Assembly: GCF_000485595.1 (NCBI RefSeq)
Contig: NW_014577673.1
Location: forward strand, 62,203-108,061
Origin: Priapulus caudatus
Lineage: Eukaryota > Priapulida > Priapulimorpha > Priapulimorphida > Priapulidae
DNA: 45,859 bases
Direction: 5' to 3'
Both the position numbers and the translations under genes were made by a program. A model generated the notes under the pieces. The model was not told the DNA's origin. It was given only the letters and a program-made list of their open reading frames with translations, and searched no databases. Every line of letters begins with the position of its first letter. Positions within the stretch are counted from its first letter, which is position 1. Positions 11,706 through 39,209 of the stretch are shown piece by piece.

Positions 11706-11784
11706 GACGTACACCAATCGCAATTTGGCACGGCCATAATTTTAGCTACTGTGCTTTAGTGGCAATCGCTCTCGGCTATAATGT
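11706..11784 (+). repeat. 79-bp perfect dispersed repeat, copy 2
   Basis: Identical to 8606-8684. It starts 65 bp after the CCNDBP1 stop codon, so it probably lies in the 3' UTR. Confidence 0.9.
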
Positions 11785-11890
11785 TGCGCAATGGTGTTGT
11801 ATAAAAAGGAATACTCTTTACCACAAATTGTTTGAGAATGACAGTTGTTTACCAAAGTGACGTTTTATGTAATTTTGTCTGCTTATTAAA

Positions 11891-12018
11891 TGACTACTGT
11901 TTAGAGTGACTCGTGCGATAAAGTTCTGCGTAAACACTAGCTTTTTATGCACTTTCTAATTCGTGAATGGATTCGTAACACCATCTGTGGTTGTTACAGC
12001 ATAGCACCGAACGTGCCA
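11891..12018 (+). repeat. About 130-bp dispersed repeat, copy 2
   Basis: Partner of 7568-7696. It lies about 100 bp downstream of 79-bp repeat copy 2. Order and spacing of the two blocks differ between the two loci. Confidence 0.8.
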
Positions 12019-12956
12019 CGTATTTAAAAGGAATTTTTTGTCAGTGTTTTTGGTATAGCGGTATGTGGTAAGTGAAAGTTGTGCGCAACAGTCCTGTACG
12101 TTTGCTCTACTGCTGCATTGTCATTGCATCATTTCATATGACTCTGTCAGTCAGTTCTTGCGTTGTTAAACAATTGTGATGAGAATTGCTGATGGAATGG
12201 AAAAATATTCACAGATTGCAATAGTGTGTACTAGGTATAGATATCATTTGTGTCAATAACACAGCCAATGAGAAAATTACAAATTCCCAAATGTCCCATT
12301 AGTAATTCTAATGTTTGAGTCTAGGCTTGCTAACCACTACTTTATCAAACAGAAGATGATACTAGTAGGTGTGTACAGTATGCACATTCAACATGCATAG
12401 ATATTCAATATACAATTGATTTCAATATATATTATATATTATATTATATATTACAATTCGATATTCAATATACTGTATGCACATTAAATAAGTTTTGCAA
12501 ACGACAGTTTTAATAGCCTTAGCAATGACTACAACTATAGAATCAACAGGGTATATGGTATATATTAATTCTCTTGTTGGCTTTGCTGTAGGCTGTGATG
12601 AGTGTAAGTATAGGTTGCGTTGCAGGCAGGGAAGGTTTTATTCTGTGATATTTTCATATTTTTGTTTTCTCTTTTGTAAAAAAAATATTTTCCCAGTCAC
12701 GTTGTTAAAGTCATATTCACTCGTTTTCTCTGTTTGCAAGGTGGTGCGTTGAGTTACCGTTTACCCCTGTAATTTATTTGGCTTTACAGTCCCATCGAAT
12801 CGTGTGATTTCAAGCCTTTTAAATGTCGTAACAATTAAGCAACTGTGGTTTATAGCTGCCACTGTGCATTCGTTTAACGTGATCATTGCCACTATTACTG
12901 CTGCAGGTTACTTGTTGCATCAAGCTGATCATACCGTAATATTGTGAACATATCTA

Positions 12957-12958
<2 letters not shown>

Positions 12959-13005
<47 letters not shown>
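12959..13005. repeat. TA microsatellite
   Basis: Uninterrupted AT dinucleotide run. A shorter one lies at 13204-13234. Confidence 0.9.
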
Positions 13006-13008
<3 letters not shown>

Positions 13009-13200
13009 TATATAGAGACGTTCATAAGTAATACGTAAAACTATGGATGCATATTGCATATCTTAAAATACAGGTATAAGGCTTTAGACTTATCACTAGT
13101 ATTATATAATCATCACTTCGTAATAAAGGCTATTGTCAGATGTAAACTACCAATGTGACTACACATAGCCTATTGTTATGCCGTTGAAGCTATATAAGTA

Positions 13201-13237
<37 letters not shown>

Positions 13238-13567
13238 GTTGTATAATTTGCCATTCTCACATGCTGCAATGGTGCTAAATAGCTAATGTGAAGAAGAATG
13301 TAGAGGTGGTAGCAGGATGACGAGCACGATGTTAATATATAATCATGGTATTCGTGATTAACGAACGATCGATCATTGTAAGTTTTGATAACGCCACAGA
13401 GGTAGATTTGCGAAGGAGAGTGCCGATGACCCCCCCCCCAAGGACTCCCAAATGGCAACCAACCACCCACCCACCGAGGCTGTTCAATTTTGTACCCCCC
13501 ACTAGTTTAATGGTCAGGTTCCGTATAGAGGAGGGATGCTTTTGTGGCCACATAACAGCAGATGGAA

Positions 13568-13620
13568 GCGTGCGTGCGTGCGTGCCGGGGTTGGTGCGTG
13601 CGTGCGTGCGTGCGTGCGCG
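13568..13620. repeat. GCGT tetranucleotide microsatellite
   Basis: Two blocks of GCGT repeats separated by a CCGGGGTTG interruption. Confidence 0.9.
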
Positions 13621-15082
13621 CATGGGCGAAACATGCAATACTAGATTTTCGAAGCTCTGGCACATTATGTTATAGTTGCAGTACTGTAAATGAAAGCATA
13701 ATAAAGCTATGTTCCTCAAAATTCAGACAGATTTATTCAAGCATATATGATGACTATACAATCAACTGTGAAGAATGAGGTTGGCATTGGTAAGCATTGT
13801 ACGCTGCCGTTGCCATGTATTTAGTAGGGTTTAACAGACACACGCAATCATACATACACGTCAGCCGCCACGGCTGCTGATCCAAATATCCCCCGCTGCT
13901 CAGTTCTATATGTGGATGATCTGTCCCTGTGCGATGTATATATATATATATATATATGCCTAAATACCCTGTGATGTGTTCACGTGCTACTGTTGGCGCA
14001 CACACATTTAGCAGAGTATAACATGGGTTTCCCCTCACTAGGTTTGATTGAAGTTGTTGCGCTTACCAGCGGCACATTAAAGCATTTAATTTCGTATATG
14101 ATTGGCGGCCATAACATTTGGCATATTATCGCTTCACAACCTAATCGCTTTACAGTGCAACTCTCGACAACAGTGAGATGATTTCTTCATTTGCAAGGGC
14201 ACTCGATCAAAGTCGAGTGAGATTTTGCTCACTCTCTCTCTCGGGGGTTTTCTCTTCTCCACACATACAAAATGTATTGCTCCCCTAGAACCCAAGCTGG
14301 AGTATCGAAGGCACTCGCTGTCGTACTTACTACAGGGTACAGGTACAGTACACATAATCCTGGTGAAGCAACAAACAACAGTATATCTGGAAGGGCGTGG
14401 AGTAACACTTTCACTCGTGCAGAGAGATAGATGGCGGCAGCAGCAACAATAGGGAATCATTAACCTTCAATGACACGGAAGTTATAGAAGATGTAGGTAG
14501 GTATTGGCTCCAGTAATTTTTACTTTACACCTCAATTAATGGATATCACAGCAACTACACTAAAGTCAGAAATGGAAGGTATTAGCTACAGTAAGCAACC
14601 ACAATCAATAGCCATTCGATATGGTTATCTATAACAACAACAAGAAGAGAGAGCTGAATGCAGTAACTTCAGAGAATCATCACATACTTTAAAACCGTGC
14701 CAAGTAGCCATATACAACCAAGACCAGGCCTACTCTGACCTCAAGACCTTTTTTTATTTACAATTCCTTTGCTATCAGATACCAGCTGGATGTTAAGGTG
14801 GCTAGATTGTACTTTTATAGGTTAGCATAGTTGCATTGGCCTGCGGGAACATAATAGTCCAACAACCCTCTATAATGCTCTGTATGTAGCCTGCCCAGTA
14901 CATTGCAAAGCACCAGAGGTGTGGATGCAGGCTTGCTTAATCTAAATTTAGTGGCAAGTGCGCTTCAGCATACACTGCATACCATATTCGCTGGCCATGC
15001 ATGAGGAATCAGCTAGCCACTTACCCAGCATAGCCAGGCCGCTGGGCCAGGTGTTTTGCATGAGTCGTTGTTAACATATATA

Positions 15083-15120
15083 CAGGAGTGTATAATAATA
15101 GATATTACTATTCACTCCTG
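15083..15120. repeat. Small hairpin
   Basis: CAGGAGTG and CACTCCTG lie 38 bp end to end with AT-rich partly complementary DNA between them. It resembles the other small foldbacks, but no clear target-site duplication is seen. Confidence 0.5.
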
Positions 15121-15927
15121 ATAAATATATATAAATCAGCTCCTCACAGAGAATGACGGGGGATTGCTGGACAGCTATTGCCATGAGCCCCAGCAATGAT
15201 GCTAACCTGCAATAGTACGTCTATGCACTTTAATTAATGCATCCACATTGGCAAGTATCAAATGAATTCCACGTCTAAATCTACATTATAAATAATTAAT
15301 TACCACTGTGATTTTATTAGCATAGTGAGGACCATCTGTGTACAATAGACTTTCATACTTGGAAATACTACCTACGTGTAATAATACACTTTAAAAAAAG
15401 TATATATAATTAAAATAATTGGGAATGTATATACACAATTTTCATCTACATGCAGACGGATTCGCCTTTATCTGGCAAATCCGGCAACGTGATTTGTCTG
15501 CGGGCCTCAAAGCTATCGAAATAACGCGTGCGTAAGCTTGATTGATTAATTGCATACATGTACAATCACAATGCAGATACCTACCAAGCTTCACCCGTGA
15601 GGAAGGCTGCCGCTGATCAGAGGCGCCCTCTACCCACGTCACGACGTACTAGCACTAACGAAAGGGTATTCGCAAACAAAAGGAACCTTACTAGTAAGAC
15701 ACTGAAGCAAAAAATATAAGCACCACAAAATCGCGCGCTAGAGGGGAGTCTAGCCGCCGCCTCTCAATGAGGCATGTCAGACCAGAGAAATGAAAGCAAC
15801 CAGCGTCGTTATTCGACCATCGTCGGTCACACTTACGGTAATAGACAACACACTCCGACAGGTAAAGACTAAAGAGGGTCCTCCGTAATGACGAGCACGT
15901 CAAACCTAATCAACAGCGGACGATTAA

Positions 15928-15966
15928 CCGTTTCCCATAGAGAGGGGGGTCGACCTTGGGAAACGG
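15928..15966. repeat. Small hairpin
   Basis: CCGTTTCCCA and TGGGAAACGG are exact inverted copies around a G-rich loop. Confidence 0.55.
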
Positions 15967-16883
15967 ATCCAGAGCAAACTTAACGAATTTCACAATTTTA
16001 AATTGAGGCACGTTTGTCTTTTATTCCTCTTCGTCCTGGTCGTGACTTGAGGCTGAAAGCGCTCGGATAGGATCGCCCGATAAGGCTCAATGAAGTTGGA
16101 AAGAGAATTTAGTTTTGCTCTCCCACGTAATGCCACACTGCTACTACAGACGCACAATCGTGACGCCACGAAAAAACGATCAAAGCTAGTTCGTCAGCGC
16201 CATTTATGGGACCAAGTCGGAAGCAATGTTTCCCCGCGCGGATACATTACAAAAATATACGGCATAGTGGACAGTATCAAAGTTATTAGAAAACCATAAA
16301 TTTGCTTCCCTCGGACCTAAAAAAACAGCTTTCGTGTTTCCGATCAATGCAATGATTTCGTGACGGAATGACGTTCCATAGAAATGTAGGAAGCTATCGA
16401 TCACCTTTCCCCAGCTTCGAATGTGATTTGAATAATCCTGTTGAAAACCGTTCACATGCGATACGTATTATTATACATACGCGGCAGAAGAAAACCTTGT
16501 TGGCCATTAGAAGACCTTTGTTCACGTCAGATTGCCCAATAACTATTTATACGATAATAACACCATTTTATAATCAAAAACACGCTTCCTATGTAGACCA
16601 TTGCAGGAAGGCGGCCACGCAGAATTAGGATGCAGAGCGATGCACGGGCCTATGATTGTGGTCGAGGAGAGCTGCATGCAATCTGCTCTATACGAACGTG
16701 GTCGTCTTTGCGTTGGCAGATGGCGCCAGCATGGCTGCATCCTCCAGCACTTCCTGGACGAACGGAGGCGTCTGATACAGTCGCTTCCTCCGCACGCCCG
16801 CGCGCACGCTCCCCGCGTTAGTAGGCCACGTCTGTGCCACCGGTGCTGACAACTGACGGACAGACGGTGAACTAGCGTCGAGT

Positions 16884-33564
<16,681 letters not shown>

Positions 33565-33676
33565 CTTGGTTGAACCACGAAAAACACCCGTATGAAATGG
33601 AAATATGATACTTTTCCTGCCTGTAGATGGCGCGAGAACACCATAAACGGGTTTTTAAACCAAACAAGATGACATG

Positions 33677-33702
33677 TTTCCCGGGAAATACAATTTCCCG
33701 CC
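33677..33702. promoter_or_regulatory. Palindrome TTTCCCGGGAAA and E2F-type site TTTCCCGCC
   Basis: TTTCCCGCC (33694-33702) is an exact E2F consensus. TTTCCCGGGAAA (33677-33688) is a palindrome that also fits STAT sites (TTCN3-4GAA). Both lie about 115-140 bp upstream of the DYNC1LI1 ATG. The sites are seen in sequence; use by E2F is inferred. Confidence 0.45.
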
Positions 33703-35559
33703 ACAATTGTCAATCACTCCCTGTGTGAAACATGTCATTGTAGTGTCATCAGTGGTGTTGTTTCAGGCATCTTTGAGCCTTGGCGAAGGACAAGTTTGGA
33801 GGCGTGTGAGCTCCTTTCTGGCAGTAATTTAACCCTACACAGGTAAGTGTTGGCATTGCTATATATTCGCAGAAAAGATAAACGGAATAATGACATGCTA
33901 GTGCTAGTGGCAGTATCGTACCGTACGGTACGACTACGGTGAGAGTCGTTTCGCTTGTTGCATAGTGATAGTGAAACTGAACTCACTTTCACTGTCCATG
34001 CTGTAGCTCGTTACATGTAGCTCTATGCGGCCTAATCTACGTTATTGATAGGCACATAGCCATAGGGTATGACCTTGAACGTTAGTAACCCGTTTTATAA
34101 TAAGATAGTCTAGACTCGTTACTGTGAATAATAATCGCGGTTATTTTCTTAATATTAAATGGATGAAATGTGAACTAGGCCCCTATTGAAAAAGAATTTA
34201 AATGTCCTAGCCAAGCTTCTAAGTTCTATTAAGATAGTCAATGCGTACAAAACCTTGACGGTGTAGCTTTCTAATTGAGTAATTCTTTTACTACGCGAGC
34301 TAATTATAATAATGAATTACACAAACCCAAACCTATCTCCTAACAGTAACACTTCACATGCAGTGATGCACATTATCCATATTAATCACAGAGGTAACTC
34401 GGTCACATGGGCGTAGAATTAATGGTTGGGGATGGGCTCTGAATAGGAGAACAGTTTAGGATCGCTCACCCCTACTTTAGAACTCAAGATTTTAATAATT
34501 AGGGTAAGAGTTTGGTTATGAATAGTGTACGTGGTGGTGCATAATTAGCAATATTGTCATTGCCCCCAACGTAACATTTCAAGAGCTGGTAAAACTAATA
34601 CCCTTTAAACATTAGGCCTACACAGTCTAACTTATCACCACTTTATCACCAAATAAAATTATTAGATGATAAATTTGTTGGGCATGTAAAGTGCATTTGT
34701 ACTGCACGGTGATAAAATTTGACCCTCGTTTTATTACATATAAAGTGATTACCGGTGAGGGTTACTTGTTTTGTGTCTTCATACTGCATGTGGCAAGAAT
34801 GACTTAGGAAGTCCAATTCTGATTTGGGTTCTAATATCAAATCTATTCACAATTGAGGTTGGAATTTATACTTTGAAAGCAGGTATTTACGATACCTTTT
34901 TTTTTTATCAAAATTCACTTATCCGGTAATTTTGTTTGAAAATGAGTGTCCAAAATTACAAACAGGGTGTTTTTCTCACAAAATCAAATATCTGGTACTG
35001 GGCACAATTAACAGTGGGCAAATCTCAGTTGTTTATTGTGGGGCCTTGGGTTTAATCCGGAAATGTAAGCAGTCACAATGACAGGTTGGTGGTCAAGGCA
35101 AACATCCTTCAAATGAGGAGCACCAGGGGCAGTTCTGGTTTTTTATCAACTCCTATTTAGGGTAGGGTACGATATACACACAACGTGGTATTCGTGGGAA
35201 GAACATGAAGGCATACTAGGTGGCACACCCACAGTGTTATATTGCTCATGTAATTAGTATTACTATTAGTCGCAATAATTTACAGTGCACCATATTATTA
35301 ATAATACGTTCAATAGGGAAAATAAAGTCCTACCAAATTTTTAGCAGACCTGTCAAGAATATAGAGAGATGCATATAAATGTGTTTTATCTGTGTATATC
35401 ACCATCTGTATAACTCAATTGCATCAATGTAAGTTTATCGAACCCACACAAGGGCAATGCGATCTGTGTCCTGTAGAGATGACCAAATCCTCCACTTCGC
35501 ACGTAGATACTTTACTTCACATTTGGCTCACCTGGATCGAATACATTGTTGACGCGCGG

Positions 35560-35573
35560 TTTTCGCAGCGCGC
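35560..35573. promoter_or_regulatory. Possible degenerate E2F site upstream of E2F
   Basis: TTTTCGCAGCGCGC lies in a short GC-rich island 143-156 bp before the E2F start codon. It approximates the E2F consensus TTTTCGCGC and would fit autoregulation, but it is not an exact match. Confidence 0.25.
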
Positions 35574-35715
35574 ATACTATTATTATTGTTTTATTTATTT
35601 ATATTGCACCTTTTTACATAAAATGATCAAAAGCGCAGCACATCGATACATTACACATCAATACGCAATCGTGTATATTGCTCACTCGTCGTTTCGCCTC
35701 CCGATTGCGCAGGCG

Positions 35716-37023
35716 ATGGCGTACCAGCGTGCGCAGCAGCGGACAAGGAGCGCCTGCAATTACGTGACCATCGCCTCCAAGGTGATCTGCTCGCCGCCTC
35801 CCAGCATGGTGCACAACTACTCGAAGGCAAGCGCCGCTGCCGCCGACTACGACGACGTCGACGTGGTGACGTGCACGCCAGGGCCGGCGCTCTCCCGCGC
35901 GTGGCACGCCACCTCCCGGCTCCCGCAGGCCAAGCGGAAGCTCGACCTGGAATCGCCGCCAACGATGGCGACGCCGCGTGTGCCCGACGAGGGCTCGACG
36001 CCGAAACGCGGCCGCCCGCCCTCCTCCTCCTCGTCCTCCTCCGGCGGCGGCGGCAAGAGGAAGCTGCAGACGAGGGGGAAGCTGGCGTCGCCGGAGAGGA
36101 CGCGCTTCGACACGTCGCTCGGCCTGCTGACGCGCCGCTTTGTCGGGATGCTGCGCTCGTCGCCCGACGGCGTGCTCGACCTGAACGTTGCCGTGACGAC
36201 GCTCGACGTGCAGAAGCGGCGCATCTACGACATCACGAACGTACTCGAGGGCATCCGGCTCATCCAGAAGGAGTCGAAGAACAAGATCCGCTGGCGCGGC
36301 TGCAGCGTCGGAGAGCAGCAGCGCGCGGCGGCGAGGCAGACGCAGCGGCGGCGCGAGATCGCAGACATGGAGGCCGCCGAGGGCCGGCTCGACGAGATGA
36401 TCGCCGCGGCGACGCTGCAGCTGCGGCTTGTCACGGAGGACGCGGCGAACCGGCGACTCGCCTACGTTGCCTACCGCGACATCCGCCGCATCCCGGAGTT
36501 CCGCGAGCAGACCGTGATCGCGGTGCGCGCGCCGCCGGAGACGCGGCTCGAGGTGCCGCTGCCCGGCGACGTTGTCGCCGCGACGACGCAGATGTCGCTG
36601 CGCAGCGAGCGCGGCGAGATCGACGTCTACCTGTGCCCGGAGGAAGAGGGTGCCTCCGGCAGCGAGGAGCTCGCAAAGTACAGCCGTGCGCGCGGCCCCG
36701 GTGCCGACGACGAGTCGCGGGGGGGAGACACGTCGCAGATCGAGCGCATCCTTACGACGCCGTGCGGCATCCGCGCCGACAACACCCCGACGAAGCGCGG
36801 GCGCGCGTGCGTGACGGTCGCCACGGCGACGCCGTCGTCGTCGTGCGGACTCGGCGGCGCAACCGACTTCTCGCCACTCAAGCTGTTCCAGACGGAGGAC
36901 CAGTACGGCGACGACGGCGCGTTCGTGCAGCTGGAGCCGCCGATCACCGACGCAGACTACACGTTCACCCTGGAGGAGAGCGAGGGAATCTCCGACTTGT
37001 TCGACGCAGCCGGCGTGTTGTAG
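35716..37023 (+). CDS. E2F1: E2F transcription factor, E2F1/2/3 class, uninterrupted
   Basis: A 435-aa protein (human E2F1 is 437) in one open frame. Domains: cyclin A-binding-like KRKLDLE (73-79, human KRRLDLE); poly-Ser/Gly linker; winged-helix DNA-binding domain from about 127 (ERTRFDTSLGLLTRRF) to 195, with QKRRIYDITNVLEG (166-179); leucine-rich dimerisation helix (LDEMIAAATLQLRLVTEDAANRRLAYV); marked-box signatures VRAPPETRLEVP and EIDVYLCPEE; and a C-terminal Rb-binding motif starting DYTFTLEESEGISDLFD (414-430). It would heterodimerise with DP and drive G1/S genes under Rb control. SLGLLT resembles E2F4/5, but the cyclin A motif and marked box favour E2F1-3. The ATG at 35716 was chosen for length, composition and family fit. 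GCGCAG just before it could be a splice acceptor, so a 5' UTR exon is possible. GC is far higher than in its neighbours. An AATAAA lies at 37925-37930. Confidence 0.93.
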   Translation: MAYQRAQQRTRSACNYVTIASKVICSPPPSMVHNYSKASAAAADYDDVDVVTCTPGPALSRAWHATSRLPQAKRKLDLESPPTMATPRVPDEGSTPKRGRPPSSSSSSSGGGGKRKLQTRGKLASPERTRFDTSLGLLTRRFVGMLRSSPDGVLDLNVAVTTLDVQKRRIYDITNVLEGIRLIQKESKNKIRWRGCSVGEQQRAAARQTQRRREIADMEAAEGRLDEMIAAATLQLRLVTEDAANRRLAYVAYRDIRRIPEFREQTVIAVRAPPETRLEVPLPGDVVAATTQMSLRSERGEIDVYLCPEEEGASGSEELAKYSRARGPGADDESRGGDTSQIERILTTPCGIRADNTPTKRGRACVTVATATPSSSCGLGGATDFSPLKLFQTEDQYGDDGAFVQLEPPITDADYTFTLEESEGISDLFDAAGVL

Positions 37024-39209
37024 TGTGACGCGCGCGGGCGCGTGCAAAACCCTCCGCGCGCTGCTCCTCTACCCCCTTGCGATGAGAGATCTTTGAATCC
37101 TCCTCCGATTATTTAACCGAACTTATTATTAACTGAACGTGTTTGTATGTCATGATGAGCACTCGGCGGATGGTATGTCGGGCCCCCTTTGATTTAGGGG
37201 GTCTTGCTTATTGTTGCGTGCTTGTAAAGCTATCGGTGGTACGTAGGGCCCCTTCTGATTTAGGAAAGTGTGGTCTTATTGTTACGCGCTAGTAAAGTGA
37301 GCGTAATTCGACCACCGATTATGTGGGACCCCCCCCCCCTTATATAGGAAAGTGCGTTCTTACTTGCTTATTGTTACGTGTTTGTAAGGTGAACATATGA
37401 CCAAGGATACACAGGATTCATGTAGGAAATGTTCCTATGCAAACTGTTTTTTTGGCCTGTTGCATTGTGTCTACCTATTATGGTGAAAGATATCACTATT
37501 ATAAAGATTATTTTAAAGCAATTTACGGAGATATGATCATATTGCAATTATTGCAAATGTATACTATACGTGTACAATACACTAATGCATTAATGTCACT
37601 AATGCAGCGTCATGCTGTTCAGAATTAGATGTCGACAAGCATTGTTTAAAAAAGTCGTTTATATAGCCACTATGTAGTTTAAAAAAAGTAAAAAGCATTT
37701 ATTTACACAAAAAGATATATACAGGTCTGTATATAATATTTTTTTTCAATACTACATTTTTGTATGAACAAAGGTAAATGGTACGATGGCTGACTCGTTA
37801 AGCATATTTTACGTATTGGTAAAATATATTGGACATAAGACTTGACACAAAACGAGGGTTTTGAACAGTACAGTACAGTTTGAGCACAAGTTGATTGTTT
37901 GCAGGATACCCTGCTGTGCAGAGAAATAAACAAACGAATGCTTATTAGAATGAACTTGTATGTATGGCTGTATGTTATTCCCTCATAGAGTCTGAGCACA
38001 CCTTTTTCTATAACCACACATAATGAGCAGTTTCCAGCCCCCCACACCTCCCACTGCTAAAGTAAAAAAAGCCAGGATGATCTTCTTGATTACTACTAGC
38101 ATTGTAATGTAATGTCTCTAGAGTCAGAGGACACTACACCTGTCAAAATGAACAAGAAGACAAAAGTTACAGAACCAGTTCCTGATGGCTGTCCCCTCTT
38201 GTCACGCAATGTGACAACAACGAGCCATATATAGACCAAGATGACAATACACTGTCATTGCCTTATAGACACAATACCTTGATCTACAAGTCCTTAACAG
38301 TGCAATTAGGACAGGAGTCATTTTCACCATCTACGAACCTATCACCATCACTGTACTGTAGAATATACATGAGAATTCTGAACATATAGAGACAGTCCGA
38401 TGTATGTATTTTTCGTTGGAAGTAAATATAATTATATAGCTATTAATCAGAGTTTTGGTAATCACACCAACATTTGAAAGCACTTTATACGTGCCTGGGT
38501 CATTTATGGCACTGATGGGAAACACCAGAGTAAGCAAACATAGGGCAATGCAGCTGGCAGGCAATTACTTATAATACCTACATTGTTCCTATCCGACTGT
38601 TCTGTTTCAATGTCTAGTGACTGTACATGGGAAGGTGTAAGTCTGTGATCGCTTAAAACTGTATTCACAAATATTTTTGCATATATTCAATTTGTACTAA
38701 GCCTGTCGTATCTGTAATCAAGAGAGAAACGGGTAATTAGAAATTTATCCTCGCAAATTAAATTATGCTAATTAATCATTTGCGAATTTGTGCAATCGCG
38801 TCGCTACCCTGAATACGTGGCGAAAGATAATTAGCTTGACTATCGTGGTAGAATTTTTTGTTCTGGCGTAAGGAACTGCTGTTAACTCATCCCAGATGTT
38901 TGGCGCATTATTCTTGATTACTTACGACGTCCCAGCATATGCATTTAGTCATTAAAGCGGACTTGCAGTGAGTGAATTAGTTGCTGATTGCAAAACACTG
39001 AATGTGGTATAAAAACCAACCCTCGAGATTATTCGTAGAATATACTAACATACGACTGTATCGCGTAACTCACGTGTGGACGGTGTGGTAGACAAATGGA
39101 TCAAATGTGAAAGACTGGGTGGCGACTGACTCATCGCTAGACGTAGTACTCAGTAGTAGTAGTAGTAAGCCTGCGGCACCTGTTTTGTGGTCACAGCGAG
39201 GTTACTACT
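37024..39209. other. Tail-to-tail spacer E2F / SLC38A7
   Basis: About 2.2 kb of AT-rich DNA. 37140-37400 carries three degenerate copies of a unit with GGGCCCCCTTTGATTTAGG and TTATTGTTACG..TTGTAA. No exon is recognised. The 3' UTRs of both flanking genes should lie here. Confidence 0.55.
37150..37395 (+). repeat. Degenerate about 85-bp tandem repeat 3' of E2F
   Basis: Three units share a (G/T)GGACC/GGGCCCC C-run, GATTTAGG or TATATAGG, and CTTATTGTTACG(T/C)G(T/C)T(T/A)GTAA. It probably lies in the E2F 3' UTR. Confidence 0.6.

Larger units (their letters stand above)
11642..16883. other. Tail-to-tail intergenic region CCNDBP1 / DYNC1LI1
   Basis: I see no conserved exon on either strand. The region holds the second copies of the 79-bp and 130-bp repeats, AT-rich palindromic DNA near 12400-12470, TA microsatellites (12959-13005, 13204-13234, 13937-13957), a GCGT tract (13568-13620), and small hairpins at 15083-15120 and 15928-15966. 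Short ORFs here have no recognisable domain. The right-hand part should include the DYNC1LI1 3' UTR; the nearest AATAAA on the minus strand is at 16025-16020. Confidence 0.6.
33565..35715. other. Head-to-head intergenic region between DYNC1LI1 and E2F
   Basis: This 2.15-kb spacer separates two divergently transcribed genes. The left 150 bp carries E2F/STAT-like motifs; the rest is AT-rich with no recognised exon or TE. The reading frame of E2F is open upstream to about 35392, but composition changes sharply near 35690, so that part is taken as non-coding. Confidence 0.6.

Noticed and set aside
13984-14181. Plus-strand 65-codon ORF (MLLLAHTHLAEYNMGF...) near GCTTACC
   Set aside because: No similarity recognised, no supporting neighbouring exon on either strand, and AT-rich flanks. 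It looks like chance.
16630-16849. ATGGCTGCATCC start-like sequence with short plus-strand ORFs
   Set aside because: No family similarity and no downstream exon. It lies in the expected DYNC1LI1 3' UTR.
35392-35715. N-terminal extension of E2F from the ATG at 35392
   Set aside because: AT-rich, hydrophobic and Tyr-rich, unlike any E2F N-terminus. Starting at 35716 gives 435 aa, matching the family, and coincides with the composition change.
35614-37047. 477-codon minus-strand ORF and 385-codon plus-strand ORF in another frame over E2F
   Set aside because: Both are by-products of the GC-rich E2F coding sequence. They are Arg/Ala/Pro-rich low-complexity translations without domains, while the E2F frame matches a known family end to end.
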